The notes beneath the pieces were generated by a model that saw only the letters and a program-made list of their open reading frames with translations, searched no databases and had not been told where the DNA came from. This document shows positions 39,018 to 51,000 of a stretch of DNA of 64,000 nt, piece after piece. The first letter of the stretch is position 1, and each line of letters begins with the position of its first letter. Made by a program: the position numbers and the translations under genes. The stretch is from JBBSDP01 sp963754335 (GTDB taxonomy: Bacteria; Planctomycetota; Phycisphaerae; Tepidisphaerales; Tepidisphaeraceae), in NCBI GenBank assembly GCA_963754335.1, contig CAVWFQ010000004.1, positions 62,001 to 126,000 on the forward strand. Direction: 5' to 3'.

Positions 39018-42000
39018 TTGGGATCGCCAAATCTATTACACGCCCCATGCGTCCGCTTCGCACAAGCATCACCTTCTGCGCTGCCGCTCCGAATCAGTCC
39101 GGCCGCGCTGATCTGCGCGCTGACCTGGCTTTCAGCGACCGCTGCCGGCGCGCCGGCAAGTGCGGATCGTGTGAGTTTCAATCGCCAGATCCGGCCGATC
39201 CTGGCCGAGCACTGTTTTGCCTGCCATGGTCCCGACGAGGTGGCTCGAAAAGGGAAACTGCGTCTGGACACGCGCGATGGCCTTTTTGCGCGCGGCAAGA
39301 CATCGCTGATCCTCGCGCCTGGCAATCTCGGCGGAAGCGCCCTGTACCAGCGCATAACGGCGGCAAATCTCGATGACCGAATGCCGCCGCTGAAGCATGG
39401 CAAGCCGTTGAGCGATCAACAGGTCGCCATGATCCGGGCGTGGATCGAGCAGGGGGCGCGATGGGAACAGCATTGGTCTTTTATTTCCCCGGTACGCGCG
39501 GAATTGCCACTGGTGAAGGAGGCAACCTGGTCGCGCAATCCGATCGATCGCTTCGTGCTGGCACGGCTCGATCGCGAGGCGATCAAACCTTCTCCGCCTG
39601 CGGGCAAAATGATGCTGCTCCGCCGGGTCACTCTCGATCTGACCGGCCTCCCGCCGACTCCTGAAGAACTCGACGCGTTTCTCAAGGATTCATCGGCCGA
39701 CGCCTATGAAAAGGTCGTGGACCGGCTTCTTGCCTCGCCCCGATTCGGAGAGGCGATGGCTGCGCCCTGGCTCGACTCCGCCCGCTTTGCAGACACCAAC
39801 GGCTACAACAACGATGATGAGCGACCGATGTGGCCCTGGCGGGACTGGGTCATCAACGCGTTCAACGAGAATCTGCCGTACGACCGCTTCATCATCGAGC
39901 AAATCGCCGGCGACCTGCTCCCGCACGCCACCCTGCGCCAGCGCATCGCGACGGCGTTCAACCGCAATCACGTCCTGACGACCGAAGGGGGCATAATCGA
40001 GGAGGAATACCACGTCGAATACGTCGTGGATCGGGTCAACACGACCGCCAACGTCTTTCTCGGCCTCACAACCCAGTGTGCGCGCTGTCACGATCACAAG
40101 TTTGATCCGATCACCCAGAAGGATTTTTACAGCCTCTTCGCATTCTTTAATAATTTGCCCGACCGCGCCGTTGCGCCGGGGCAGAAGACCGGTGATCCGG
40201 TGATGCGGGCGCCGTCGGGAGCGCAGTTGAAGGAGCTCGATCAGCTCGCCGAAAGACGCCAGACGGTGCAAGCCGCACTGATGGCTGCGCCAATCCGTCG
40301 GCGACGATGTCGTTGCCAGATGGGCCGCGGCGATTGCGGTCAGCCCCGACCCTTCATCGCTGAACGCGCTGGCCGGCCTTGCCTATCACTTCGCATTCGA
40401 GCGGCATGGCGACCACGAATTATTTGATGCGCTCGATCCAAAGCACCGCGGTGCCATCATCGGGAACCCGAAATGGTCGCCGGGAAAAGTCGGCGGCGCG
40501 CTGGAATTCGACGGCAACACGTTTGTCGATTTTGGACAGCTCGCGGCGTTCGACCGAACCGATGCCTGGACCATGTCGGCGTGGATCAACCCGGCCTCCA
40601 CTGAGCCGATGGCGATCCTCTCAAAGATGGACGACGACCACGCCTACCGCGGTTACGACTTCATCCTCGAGCAGCAGGGACGACTGGCCGCGCACATCAT
40701 TCACACGCATCCGGATAATTTCCTGAAAGTCGTCACGAAGGAACCGCTCAGCCCTGGAGCATGGCATCACGTCGCGGTCACTTACGATGGCAGCTCCAAA
40801 GCCGCCGGTGTGAAAATGTATGTCGACGGCCAGCCGCAGCAGGTCACCGTCGAAGCGGACAAACTCTCGGACACGATTGTGACCGACCAGCCGCTGCACG
40901 TCGGGCGCCGCAGTCACTCCCTGTCGTTCAACGGGAAAATCGACGATCTTCAGATCTATCGCCAGGCGCTCGCCCCGGAGAATGTCCGCCATCTCGCGGC
41001 GGCCGAGCCGGTGGTCATGCTGGCGTCGATTCTGCAAACTTCCGCCGATGAGCGTTCCGCCGCGCAGAAACAGCAGCTCCGCCGCGCTTATCTCGAAACG
41101 GCCGACGGCGAGTACCGCCGGCTGAAGGCGGAGCTCGCCGACCTCTCGGCCAGATCGGCCGCCGTAGAGAGCGCGACGCCGGTCATGATGGTGATGCAGG
41201 AGATGCCGACGCCGCGGCAACCACACATACTCCTGCGCGGCCAGTACGATCATCCCGGCGAAGTCGTCGCGCCTGCCGTACCTGCGTTCCTTCCCCCGAT
41301 GCCCGCCGGCGCTCCGCCCAATCGGCTGGGTCTTGCGCAGTGGCTCGTCGATCCCGCCAATCCGCTGACGGCGCGCGTAGCCGTGAATCGGCTCTGGGAG
41401 CAGATATTCGGCGTAGGACTTGTGAAGACCGCCGAGGATTTCGGCGTGCAAGGGGAGCCGCCCAGTCACCCCGAACTGCTCGATTGGCTCGCCAGCGAAT
41501 TCGTCCGAACGGGATGGGACGTCAAAGCGATGATGAAACTCATCGTGACGTCCTCTGCCTACTGCCAGTCGTCGGATTCCACGCCCGATGCGCGGCAGAT
41601 CGACCCGGAAAACCGGCTGCTGCGCGCGGCCCGCGCGTGCGCCTGTCGGCAGAGATGCTGCGCGACAGCGCACTGGCCGAGAGCGGCCTTCTGAAGGAGC
41701 AACTGGGCGGTCCGAGCGTCAAGCCGTACCAGCCGCCGGGGCTGTGGGAGGAAGTGTCTGTCTCTCATCAGGCGGTCTATCACGCGGACAAAGGGGACGC
41801 GCTCTATCGACGGAGCCTTTACACCTTTCGCAAGCGGACCTGCGCGCCTCCCGCTTTGACCACATTCGACGCGCCGGACCGGGAATACTGTGTGATCCGT
41901 CGCGGGCGCACCAACACGCCGCTTCAGGCGCTGGTGCTGATGAACGATCCGACTTACGTCGAGGCGGCAAGAAAACTCGCGGAGCGCACCATGAGCGAAG

Positions 42001-42263
42001 CGGGCGCGTCGTGCCCCTCCCGGCTATCGAGATTGTTCATGCTGGTGCTGTCGCGAGCGCCGAGCGACGCGGAGCAGCAGGCGATCGGACCGCTTTATCA
42101 AGCGGCGCTGGATCGATTCCGCGCCGAGCCGGCAGCGGCCAAGAAGCTTCTAAGCGTCGGTGACTCAACCTGCGATGCGAAACTCGATCAAGCCGGGCTT
42201 GCCGCCTGGACGACTGTTGCAAGCGCAATGCTCGGTCTGGACGAGGCGATCACGAAGCAATGA
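39018..42263 (+). CDS. Planctomycete cytochrome-type protein: PSCyt1, DUF1549, LamG, DUF1553 (two frame breaks)
   Basis: About 1081 residues. Heme-type site FACHGPDE in the PSCyt1 part (about 55-155). DUF1549 follows: NPIDRFVLARLDREAIKPSP, RRVTLDLTGLPPTPEELDAF and FADTNGYNNDDERPMWPWRD, with a second CxxCH (CARCHDHKFDPI). A LamG/concanavalin-like domain lies near residue 480-650 (AWTMSAWINPASTEPMAIL). DUF1553 closes with LAQWLVDPANPLTARVAVNR. Breaks are near 40294 (extra A, GCGCCAATCCGTCG) and near 41625 (one base missing before CGCGCGGCCCGCG). The start is unsure: TTG 39018 is open, while an ATG at 39047 gives a better signal peptide but needs one more shift. The frame ends at 42263. Probably secreted and used in sugar or polymer degradation. 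Confidence 0.85.
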
Positions 42264-42293
42264 AGAGTCCGTATATGTGCGGTCGAGGCGAAT

Positions 42294-42466
42294 CCACGAC
42301 GGGGCAGAGCGGCGCGCGACATTGTGATATCGCCGCATGGTTATGCCGCCGCGCCGCCCCGTATCCGGTGCGCTTTTCGATTTTGAGCGCGACCAATGCG
42401 GGGCGGTGCGGCGTCACCGGTTACCGGAGTTACCGAGCACTTTCACGCCGCTCTGCCCCGTCGTGG
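42294..42466. repeat. Perfect 21-bp inverted repeat 131 bases apart
   Basis: 42294-42314 (CCACGACGGGGCAGAGCGGC, plus G) and 42446-42466 are exact reverse complements. The interior has no gene. It lies between the cytochrome-type and DUF1501 genes, and its outline (arms with a spacer) resembles the family D and I elements, but the sequence is different. Confidence 0.9.
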
Positions 42467-42519
42467 AAGTCGTGCGTGAAGTTTGCCCGGTGTCGGCGTT
42501 CTGCAAAGAGGGTCAAGAA

Positions 42520-43971
42520 ATGAATTCGTCACTGGAAATTCGAAACCTTCTGACGCGCCGAGGCTTTCTCGGCCGCGGCGCTGCCGCTCTCAGCGCCGCG
42601 GCGCTGGCTTCCCTGCTGGCTCCTGATTCGGCCCGGGCCGCGGTCCCATCGCTCACAGGGACGCGTTTGCTGTTGCCGCAATTTGCCCCGCGCGTAAGCG
42701 GGTGATCTATCTTTTCCAATCCGGTGGCCCGTCTCAGCTTGAGTTGTTCGATCACAAGCCTTCGCTCACGAAGCTTCACGGCACGGAGCTGCCCGCCTCG
42801 ATTCGGATGGGCCAGCGACTGACCGGCATGACTTCCGGCCAGAAGTCATTTCCAGTCATCGCGCCCAAATTCAAATTTTCTCAAGTCGGTCAAAACGGAA
42901 CATGGCTGAGCGAATTATTGCCCCATACGGCAAAAGTCGTGGACGATCTTTGCATCGTTCGTTCGATGTACACCGAGGCGATTAACCACGATCCCGCCAT
43001 TACCTTCATCCAGACCGGCTCACAACAACCCGGACGGCCGTCGATGGGAGCGTGGGTTGCGTACGGCCTTGGCTCCGACGCGAAGGACCTCCCCGCGTTC
43101 GTCGTGATGCTCTCGCAGGGAAGCGGCAGCGACTCCAATCAGGGCCTGCTCGACCGGCTCTGGGGCTCCGGATTTCTTCCCAGCAGCTACCAGGGTGTGA
43201 AGCTGCGAAGCGGCGCCGATCCGGTCCTTTATCTGTCCGACCCGCCGGGCATTGATCGCGATCTTCGCCGCAGGATGCTCGACGGAATGGGGAAGCTCGA
43301 CGCCATGCGCTACGAGCAGGCCGGCGATCCCGAAATCCGCACCCGCATCGAACAGTTTGAAATGGCCTTCCGCATGCAGAGCAGTGTGCCGGAGCTGACC
43401 GATCTGATTCAGGAGCCGGCTTCCACGTTCAACTTATACGGGCCGGATTCGCGCAAGCCCGGATCGTTCGCGGCAAATTGTCTGCTCGCGCGGCGCCTCG
43501 TCGAGCGCGGCGTGCGTTTCGTGCAACTCTATCATCGAGGATGGGATCACCACGCGGCCTTGCCCGAAAACATCCCCCTGATGGCGCGACGTGGATCAGC
43601 CCGGCGCGGCGTTGATCACCGACCTGAAGCAGCGCGGAATGCTCGACGACACGCTGGTGATTTTCGGTGGCGAGTTCGGCCGCACGGTCTACGGACAAGG
43701 CGCCCTGCAGGCCAGCTACGGGCGTGACCACCACGGCCGCTGCTTTTCCGTCTGGATGGCCGGCGGCGGCATTCGCCCCGGCCTCGTTTACGGCGGCACC
43801 GACGACTTCTGCTACAACATCACGCAGAATCCCGTCCACATTCACGACCTCAACGCCACGATCCTGCATTGTCTCGGGGTCGATCACACGCGCTTCACCT
43901 ATCACTTTCAGGGTCGCGACTATCGGCTGACGGATGTGCATGGAAATGTCGTGAGTGATCTGCTGGTGTGA
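42520..43971 (+). CDS. DUF1501 Tat-exported protein (two frame breaks)
   Basis: About 484 residues. The ATG at 42520 follows AGAGGG. A twin-arginine signal LTRRGFLGRGAAALSAAALA exports it folded. The DUF1501 body (alkaline-phosphatase-like) shows IYLFQSGGPSQLELFDHKP, GSQQPGRPSMGAWVAYGLGS, VRFVQLYHRGWDHH and VIFGGEFGRTVYGQG. Breaks are near 42697 (one base lost in CGCGTAAGCGG) and near 43590 (CGCGACGTGG, one gained or two lost). It forms the usual planctomycete pair with the upstream cytochrome-type gene. Its stop codon directly abuts that of the convergent GH38 gene. Confidence 0.88.
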
Positions 43972-46648
43972 TTAATGCGGCATCGGCTGAAGATGCAAGC
44001 TGAACGATTTGATCTCATACGGATGAAGATCAAAGGAAAAGCCGTCGTTGGCAACGGCCAGGTCGCGAATCGGATCCTCCATGAGATTGACTTCCCCGGC
44101 CGACGCCAGGGGGACATGGAGGCTGACCTTCGCACCCGGCGTCGCGATGCCGGCCGCCTCATAAACGCGAAGGATCATCGTCTTGCCGCCGGAACCGGGG
44201 TTGAATGAGGAGAGCACCACATTTGGCGATGAGATGTCGAGCATTCCCCAGCGCGCCGGCAGCGCGCCATCGTGAACCGCGGTCTTTCGAACGATCAACG
44301 GATTGTTGAATTCCAGTCCCTGGCGATAGACGCCGGCCTCGCGCCAATCGCCGGTGTGCGGCGATAGGGCATACTGCATGGTCATCTCGCGGCCGAGTTG
44401 CAGCCCGGAGTCGGATGACATTCCCGGCTCATATCCTCCCTGAAAGCCATAAGCGCCGAGCGTGTGGGAGCGCAGGAGGGAGAGCATCATCGTGCCATCG
44501 GTCTGCACATTGCCGGGATTTCCGAAATTGAGGACGGCCAGGCCGTGCTGGCCGTCGCCATAGTCGACCCAATCCTGGGCCGGAAATTCAATGCCGGTCG
44601 GCCGCTCAATTGCGCCGAACGGAATGGCATGGACGTTCTTTCCGTTCTTGATCGTCGTGGGGAAGAGCGCCTGGTAACGGACGAACCGCTCTTTGTTGAC
44701 GAGTTGCGTCCGGATATCGACACGTCGAACGCCGGCGTAGAGGCGCACGCGCGTCGCAAACGTTCCCGTGTCGAGGGCGTGGAAGACGCTGAATTCGGAA
44801 AACACCGGGCCCGCTCGGAGTGCGCCGAGGTCAGCGCCTTTCGATTCGCTGCTGAGTTTCGATTCCGGCGCTTTGGGAACGGCCTCGACGGTGGTCATGG
44901 CGATGTTGCTTCCGCCGTTCAACCCGTGATAAAGCTCCCACAGGTCGCCGTGATCCGGCTGGCGGCAGACCACGTTTCCCCCGCCGGCGATCGCCTCCCA
45001 GTCCGCCGGCGGCCCATCTTTCGCCGCCTTCAGGATCAGACTCTTCATCTCGCCGGTGCCGAGATCGAACTTGATACGATAGAACTCATTCTCGATTGAA
45101 TCGGGAGCCGGCGGCGCGGGTGCAGGAACAGGCGGAGATTTTTTGCCGGTCGCCCGAAAGACGGAATACCCCATCGCGGGCACGTCGCGGGCGACGAACG
45201 CAATCTTTGCCTGCTTGAGTCCCCCCTCGGAGTAACGGAGCGATTCGAGAATCTGGCCAGCTACCTCTTTGCCTGCCGAGTCGAGAAGGCCGATATCGGT
45301 GATGCCGTCGTCGGTGAAGCCGATGAGCGCCTCCGCCGTATCAGAGCGCGCCCAGCCGAGTGTGTTAAACACGACGATCGGGATGCCGCCGTCACCGCTG
45401 GTGTTGATCCGGGCGGTGATGGCGTCCGTTTTTTGTGCGATCATTCCATCGGCGAGTCGCTTCGAAAACTCGTAGCTGCGGATGGTGTCCTGGTAGACGT
45501 GATCGGTCATGACGCCGGAAGCGCAATCATGTGTTTCGCTGAACAGCACCGGCTCCCAGGCGCGCCAGAGAAGATTGCCGTCGTTGGCGAGCACTGCATT
45601 TGCCGGCGGGGCGATCGATCCTGTCACCGTTGCAAGGCAGGAGAACTTTTCCGCCGCCGTTAATAACTGCTGCGAAGTCCGCATCCATTGTTTGAGGTCG
45701 GCCCGGCTGCTGTAGGTCCCCTGGAAAATAGGGTTCATTTCCCCCCTGAAGACCGGGCGTGCGGTGGGGCGTTTGTCCACAACGGCTTCGAAATCAGTTG
45801 GGACTGCCAGGCGCAAAGCGAGCGGGGCATCCGCTTGTTTATTGTATTGTTCGATCATCACCGGCAGATGCGGCTCCGGTTCAGAGACGTCCACGCCGGA
45901 CGCGGCTACTCGATCCTTCTCTTTCGACTGCCCCCCGAGCATGTCGAATCGCTGTTTGGCGAATCCGTTGAATTGCGTCAGATTTCCCGGCGATCCATAG
46001 AACAAGCCGTAGCTGTAGGGCAGCCAGTAGGCGGCGATTTGTGTACTGTCAATTCCTTCCCAGAAAAACTCGGAGGGAAAATCGTGCCTCGGTACGCCAC
46101 GTGAAAACCAGAATGATTTGTAACCGCCGAGCTTCAGGATCTGCGGCATCTGTCCGTGATGGCCGAATGTGTCGACCAGCCATGCGACCGTGACGTCCAC
46201 GCCGAGTTTTTCGCGGTAGTAGCCCTTGCCGTATTGAATCTGCCGGACGAAAGTTTCGCCGCCGGGCGTATTGACGTCGGGCATGACATCCATCCCCAGG
46301 ACCAGTTGCAGCCGCCCCTCGGCAATTGCTTTGCGAAATGCCGGCTCCTCTTCGGGATATCGCTCCAGGAAGGGCCTGACATAGGCCACCTGATCCAGCA
46401 CAAAATGATAATCCGGATACTTTTTCAGGAGTTGGACGGCCTGCAAAATGTTGGGCAGTCCCATTTCCAGATATTCCTCACGGGTCTTGAAGACGGCGCC
46501 TTCCCAATGCGTGTGAGGAATGATCCAAAGTGTGTTCTTCGTAGCAGCAACTTGAGGTGCGCTGCGCGACGTTGTCCTGACCGCGGGTCGCTGCGGTCTG
46601 CAGAAAGAGGACGAACAACACGGCGCACTGATATGCAAAACGACGCAT
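43972..46648 (-). CDS. Secreted GH38 alpha-mannosidase-like protein (one frame break)
   Basis: About 891 residues. The ATG at 46648 has GGAGGAAG upstream on the coding strand and gives the signal peptide RRFAYQCAVLFVLFLQTAAT. One extra T near 46552 then shifts the frame to QVAATKNTLWIIPHTHWEGA, where HTHWE holds the GH38 metal ligands. The nucleophile region is VAWLVDTFGHHGQMPQI. Middle and C-terminal beta domains follow (EPVLFSETHDCASGVMTDHV, SIENEFYRIKFDLGTGEMKS). Enzymes of this family trim alpha-mannose or related linkages; the substrate is not fixed by sequence. It converges on the DUF1501 gene with no gap. Confidence 0.87.
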
Positions 46649-46720
46649 GGACTTCCTCCAACTTCCTCGGACGAGCAACCCCGGTTAGAAGTAGTTTCAC
46701 ACTCGATCGCATCGCATTTT

Positions 46721-46929
46721 CGTGGCGCGGGCATCCTGCCCGTGGCCGCGGTACTCCGTGGCAATCGGTGGTACTCCACCGATTCAGCAAGAGCGAAGCG
46801 TTCTTTTCTTCGGAAACAGGGAACGCTGCGCTCGTGCTATTCCTGGTCGAGTACGAGTTCGACCGCGCTCACCGCGGGCAACCGAGCCGGCGTGAATACA
46901 CGCCGCACGGGCTGGAAGCCCGTGCCACT
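46721..46929. repeat. Composite repeat, family A related
   Basis: The left end is GTGGCGCGGGCATCCTGCCC; the right end is GCTGGAAGCCCGTGCCAC. The inside carries a small palindrome ATCGGTGGTACTCCACCGAT and an inverted pair around GCCGGCGTGAATACACGCCG. It occupies most of the 462-base gap between the divergent GH38 and PA14-like genes. No gene is seen in the rest of the gap. Confidence 0.75.
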
Positions 46930-47110
46930 GGAATTCTGAAACCGCTTCTCAACGAATCGTAACTGATGCGGTCGATCGATGCTGCTGCAGTTTCGCCGGG
47001 TCCCCACGAATCCGAAAACCTCAGCAAACATTGTGGCCGCGCGGCAATATGTGACAATGTCGCCGGTACGACATTTCGTTGACCATCAGCCTTCGGGCGA
47101 GGAGACACTC

Positions 47111-47860
47111 ATGGCCAATCCTTCAAAGTTCATCGGAGGCGCGTGTGCGGTCCTCCTTGCGGCGCTTTGCTCACTTTCGTTCAGCGACGATACGCCACAA
47201 GCGGCGCCCGTGCCGGCGGACAGCGCGGTGAAAGCCAGCGCCGTGCATGGTCTGAATGTCGCTTTCTATGATTTCTACCCAAAAGATGCGAACGGAATCG
47301 ATTCGATCGACATCGCCAAGAACTGGATCGCCGGTCATCAGCCGATATTCACTTATCGCCTGAACAGCCCCGCCGTCAGTGCCCCGCCTGAGAGCCCGGA
47401 AGTGACCGCGCCGCCCCTGAACACGACCATGGGAGACTTCCTCTTGGGTAAAACCGAATACGCCAGGCGCAAGGAGGCCGACAAGGGTGATAAGGCCCCG
47501 CCCGCTCGCTTCGATCAGCCGGTGGGACCGCGAACGATCTACGTATTCACCGGGTTCATCAAGGTGGAAAAAGCAGGCACCTATTTTATATCCGCGCCTT
47601 GCGATGATGGGGATGAAATCAAGATCGGCGGGGTGGTCGTACAGGCCCGCCCCAGTTTCGGGGGGGCTACAAGCCCTGATGCACCGGAAAATATTGGCCG
47701 CGCCGAATTCACCGAGGCGGGCATCTATCCCCTTCAGGTCATTTTATATGACCGCGATCCAGGGCAAGTCGGGATCCAGGTTTTTTCGGACATCAATCCC
47801 AAAGGTGAACGACACGCTATCGGCAAGACCTTCCTGACGGTGCTTCGATCTGACAAATAA
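47111..47860 (+). CDS. Secreted PA14/beta-sandwich-like protein
   Basis: 249 residues from the ATG at 47111. The signal peptide is KFIGGACAVLLAALCSLSFS. A domain resembling PA14/GLEYA sugar-binding folds follows: LNVAFYDFYPKDANGID at its start, then TIYVFTGFIKVEKAGTYFIS, PCDDGDEIKIGGVVV and GIYPLQVILYDRDPGQVGIQ. Such domains often attach to glycosidases; here it stands alone between the GH38 gene and the giant propeller genes. The reading frame is intact. Confidence 0.8.
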   Translation: MANPSKFIGGACAVLLAALCSLSFSDDTPQAAPVPADSAVKASAVHGLNVAFYDFYPKDANGIDSIDIAKNWIAGHQPIFTYRLNSPAVSAPPESPEVTAPPLNTTMGDFLLGKTEYARRKEADKGDKAPPARFDQPVGPRTIYVFTGFIKVEKAGTYFISAPCDDGDEIKIGGVVVQARPSFGGATSPDAPENIGRAEFTEAGIYPLQVILYDRDPGQVGIQVFSDINPKGERHAIGKTFLTVLRSDK

Positions 47861-47934
47861 GAGGCGGATTGTCATCGCTGTGCCGGCATGTGGAGCAATC
47901 GTCCCTTTAGGAAGGCGGTTTGTATAGCGTTCCT

Positions 47935-48002
47935 CGTGTAGGCGGTGAGCTTGCTCACCGTTTTTCTCCTAGCAAGCGGCGAGCAAGCTCACCGGCTACA
48001 CG
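47935..48002. repeat. Hairpin, family H
   Basis: Left arm 47935-47960 (CGTGTAGGCGGTGAGCTTGC, then TCACCG) and right arm 47977-48002 are reverse complements apart from two positions. It lies in the gap before the first giant propeller gene. Confidence 0.85.
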
Positions 48003-48093
48003 GGGAGCACACTGCTCCAGGAATCGATTCCAATTTTTCGCGAATGCGCGGATCGTGAAACACACCCGTCTTCCGAAAGCCGCCTTGGTGTCT

Positions 48094-51000
48094 ATGTTCG
48101 TATCGAAAAAGCTCGTCGCTATCGTGCTGATTGCGTTGTTCGCGCTCATCGCTATTTCCACCGCTGCGCCAACGGCGACGAGCTCTGAGGCGGATGCCGC
48201 CATCCCCGTCCCCGGCACTTTGTTTCCGATTCCGATTCACTACACGGTTGTCGAAGCGGGCAACGTCGTGATCGCGATCGACGATGTGCAAGGCCAGCGC
48301 GTTCGCAACCTGCTCGCCGAAGCTCCCCGCACGGCTGGCGAGCACTTGGACTTCTGGGATGGCCGCGACGACGACGGTAAGACCGTCAAGCCCGGCGCTT
48401 ATCATTTCAAGGCCGCCGTCACACCCGCGCTGAATCTCAGTTATGAGTTCACGGTGAACAACTCCGGCGATCCGCCCTGGTGGAAGCAGGATGTCTGGGA
48501 GCCACGGCCGAATCCGGGCGGATGGATGTCGGATCATACGCCGCCTCAAGGGGCGGCCGCCGCGGGAGACAAAGTCTTTCTCGGCGCGGAAACAGCCGAG
48601 CACGGACACAGCCTGATCGCGGTCGATCTGAACGGCCACAAATTGTCGGGCGCGAAATGGCTCGAGCTTGCAGGCTCGCGATGCGTCTGCAGCGATGGGA
48701 AGACGGTCTACTCGGCGGGGGAAGGATCCTGGATTGGATCGCATTTCAAACTATTCGCCATCGACCCGAACAATTTCGCGGTCCGGCGAATTACCGATAT
48801 CGATTTTGGCTCAGGGCCGCTCGCGGGCCTTGGAAATCTGACCGGTCTGGCGGCGCGCGATGGCTTGGTCTACGCGTCTTTCAGCCCGCCGCAGAAGGGT
48901 GTCGATCTCTCCGCTTTCGATCCGGCCGCGATCGACTGGGACCACACGACAACCCATGGCGTGCCTCCCGCCCGGTTCATCGCCATTTTGTGCGCGGCGA
49001 GACCGATCAGCCCTGGTTGAACGTGCCGCTCGATCCGGCGAAGAATGAGCCGCTGCGTGTCGCCTGGAAAACAGAGCAGGTAATCGGGACGATTCTTTCG
49101 CCACATGGGCTGGAGGTTGCCGCGCTTCGACCTGGGGCGATCTTCCCAGGTGATCTCACCAAAGAGGCCGATTGGATCGCGTTCGATTCCGAGCACAGCT
49201 CGCTGGCGATGAAGGTTTACACGTCGCCGTCGAACATATCGACGCGTGCTTTGCGTATTCGGGTTTTGAGTGCCGTTGCGCCGCTTCACCTCGATCAGCC
49301 TCAAAAATCGCTCACGGAAACACCGGGGCCGGCATCAGCTTTCGTTGGTTTGCGCGCCGTCGGCACGCGCTTGCACGCGGTGAGCGATCTGGCGGATATC
49401 GCCGTTTCTGCCGGGCGAGTGCTGGACGGTGGCGCCTGGGAAAACCACCAGGAAAAGGACATCACCGCCGCCAACCCGGCCACTTACACGATTCAACTGC
49501 ATCGAGCCGCACAGATTTCGGCGCTGCTGGTGCGGGATCCCTTTTTTGCAAAAGCCAGCGTTGAGTTCCGCGCAGAAGCGGACGATTCCTGGTCGCCGGT
49601 TGGCGAACTCGTTGCGTCGTTTCCATGGCGGCGCGCCTATAACGACGTCACACTCGATCTGGGCAGAAACCGAACCGTATCCGCTATTCGGATCGTCGTG
49701 ACCGATCCCGCCGTTGCCCAAAACTCCGATGTAAAAAGGCACAGTGGCCTGACGCACCAGGTTTGCGGGCTGGCAGGCGTTGTGCTGCTGGCAACCAGCC
49801 CCGAACCCGGTCCCGGCCAGCGTATCAGCGTGTTCCGCGCTCAAAACGGCGAATGGGTTCGAAACATCCCCATCCAGTTGCCTGGCGCTCTGACATTTGA
49901 TCAGAGCGGAAGGCTACTCGCCGTTAGCGAGGGGCGAGTTGTAAGTGTGGCGACGGATCAAGACGCGATAGCGCCGGTGATTGTTACCGGCCTGAAAGAA
50001 CCCGCTGGACTTACCTGCGACTCTCACGGATTTCTATACGTGTCTGATGCGGCGGATGACGTGGTCAAGCGTTTCACCTCCGACGGCAAATTTGCCGGAG
50101 CGATCGGGACGCCCGGCGGAATCAATTCCGGCCCGTACGATCCCGAGCGAATGTCCAACCCTCGGGGCATCTGCATCGACGCGGCCGGCAAACTATGGGT
50201 CGCCGAAGCCGAGATGCGCCCCAAGAAAGTCTCGGTCTGGAATCTCGAAGGAACCAAGCCAAAGCTCGAGCGATATTTCATCGGCGGACCGCGATATGGG
50301 TCCGGGTTCATGTACATCGATCCGCGCGAACCCACCCGATTCTTCTATGAAGGGATGGAGTTTCACGTCAATTGGGAAACCGGCGTCTCGGAAATCAAGA
50401 ACATTGTCTGGCGCGGGACGTGGCGGGGCGTGGGACGCCGTCACGTGTGATCGGCCCGTTTACGTTCACGACCAACTCTATCTGCTCGGCGAACCATTCT
50501 GGTTTTACGGCAATCGCTACTTTGCCATCGCCAGATATGAGAAAGACCACGTCCTGCCCGTCGCTGCCGCGGGGAAGGCCGACGAATGGCCTCCACTGCG
50601 TGACCCGGCGATCCTGCAAAGCGTCGGCAATCCCGATCTCACGCATTATTCGTTTCTCTGGTCTGACCTGAATGACAACGGCAAAGTCGATCCAGGCGAA
50701 GTTCAGCTTGGACCGACGGACCTGCGATTGGAAGCGGCCTATTTCGGCGCCCGCGGCGGGTCGGATCTCACGATCCAGTTTGCAAACGAGCGATTCAAAC
50801 CGATTTCATTCACCCCCGGCGGCGCTCCGGTTTACGACTTTGAGCACATGAGTCCAACGCCGGCGCTGCATCCCGGCGGGTTCGGACTTTACAACACCGC
50901 CGTCACCTCGACCGGCGATTTCATTGAAGTCAGCGACCGCGTCGCCGTTCATGATCAAAAAGGGGCAGCGCACTGGTCCTATCCGGATCACTTCAACGGG

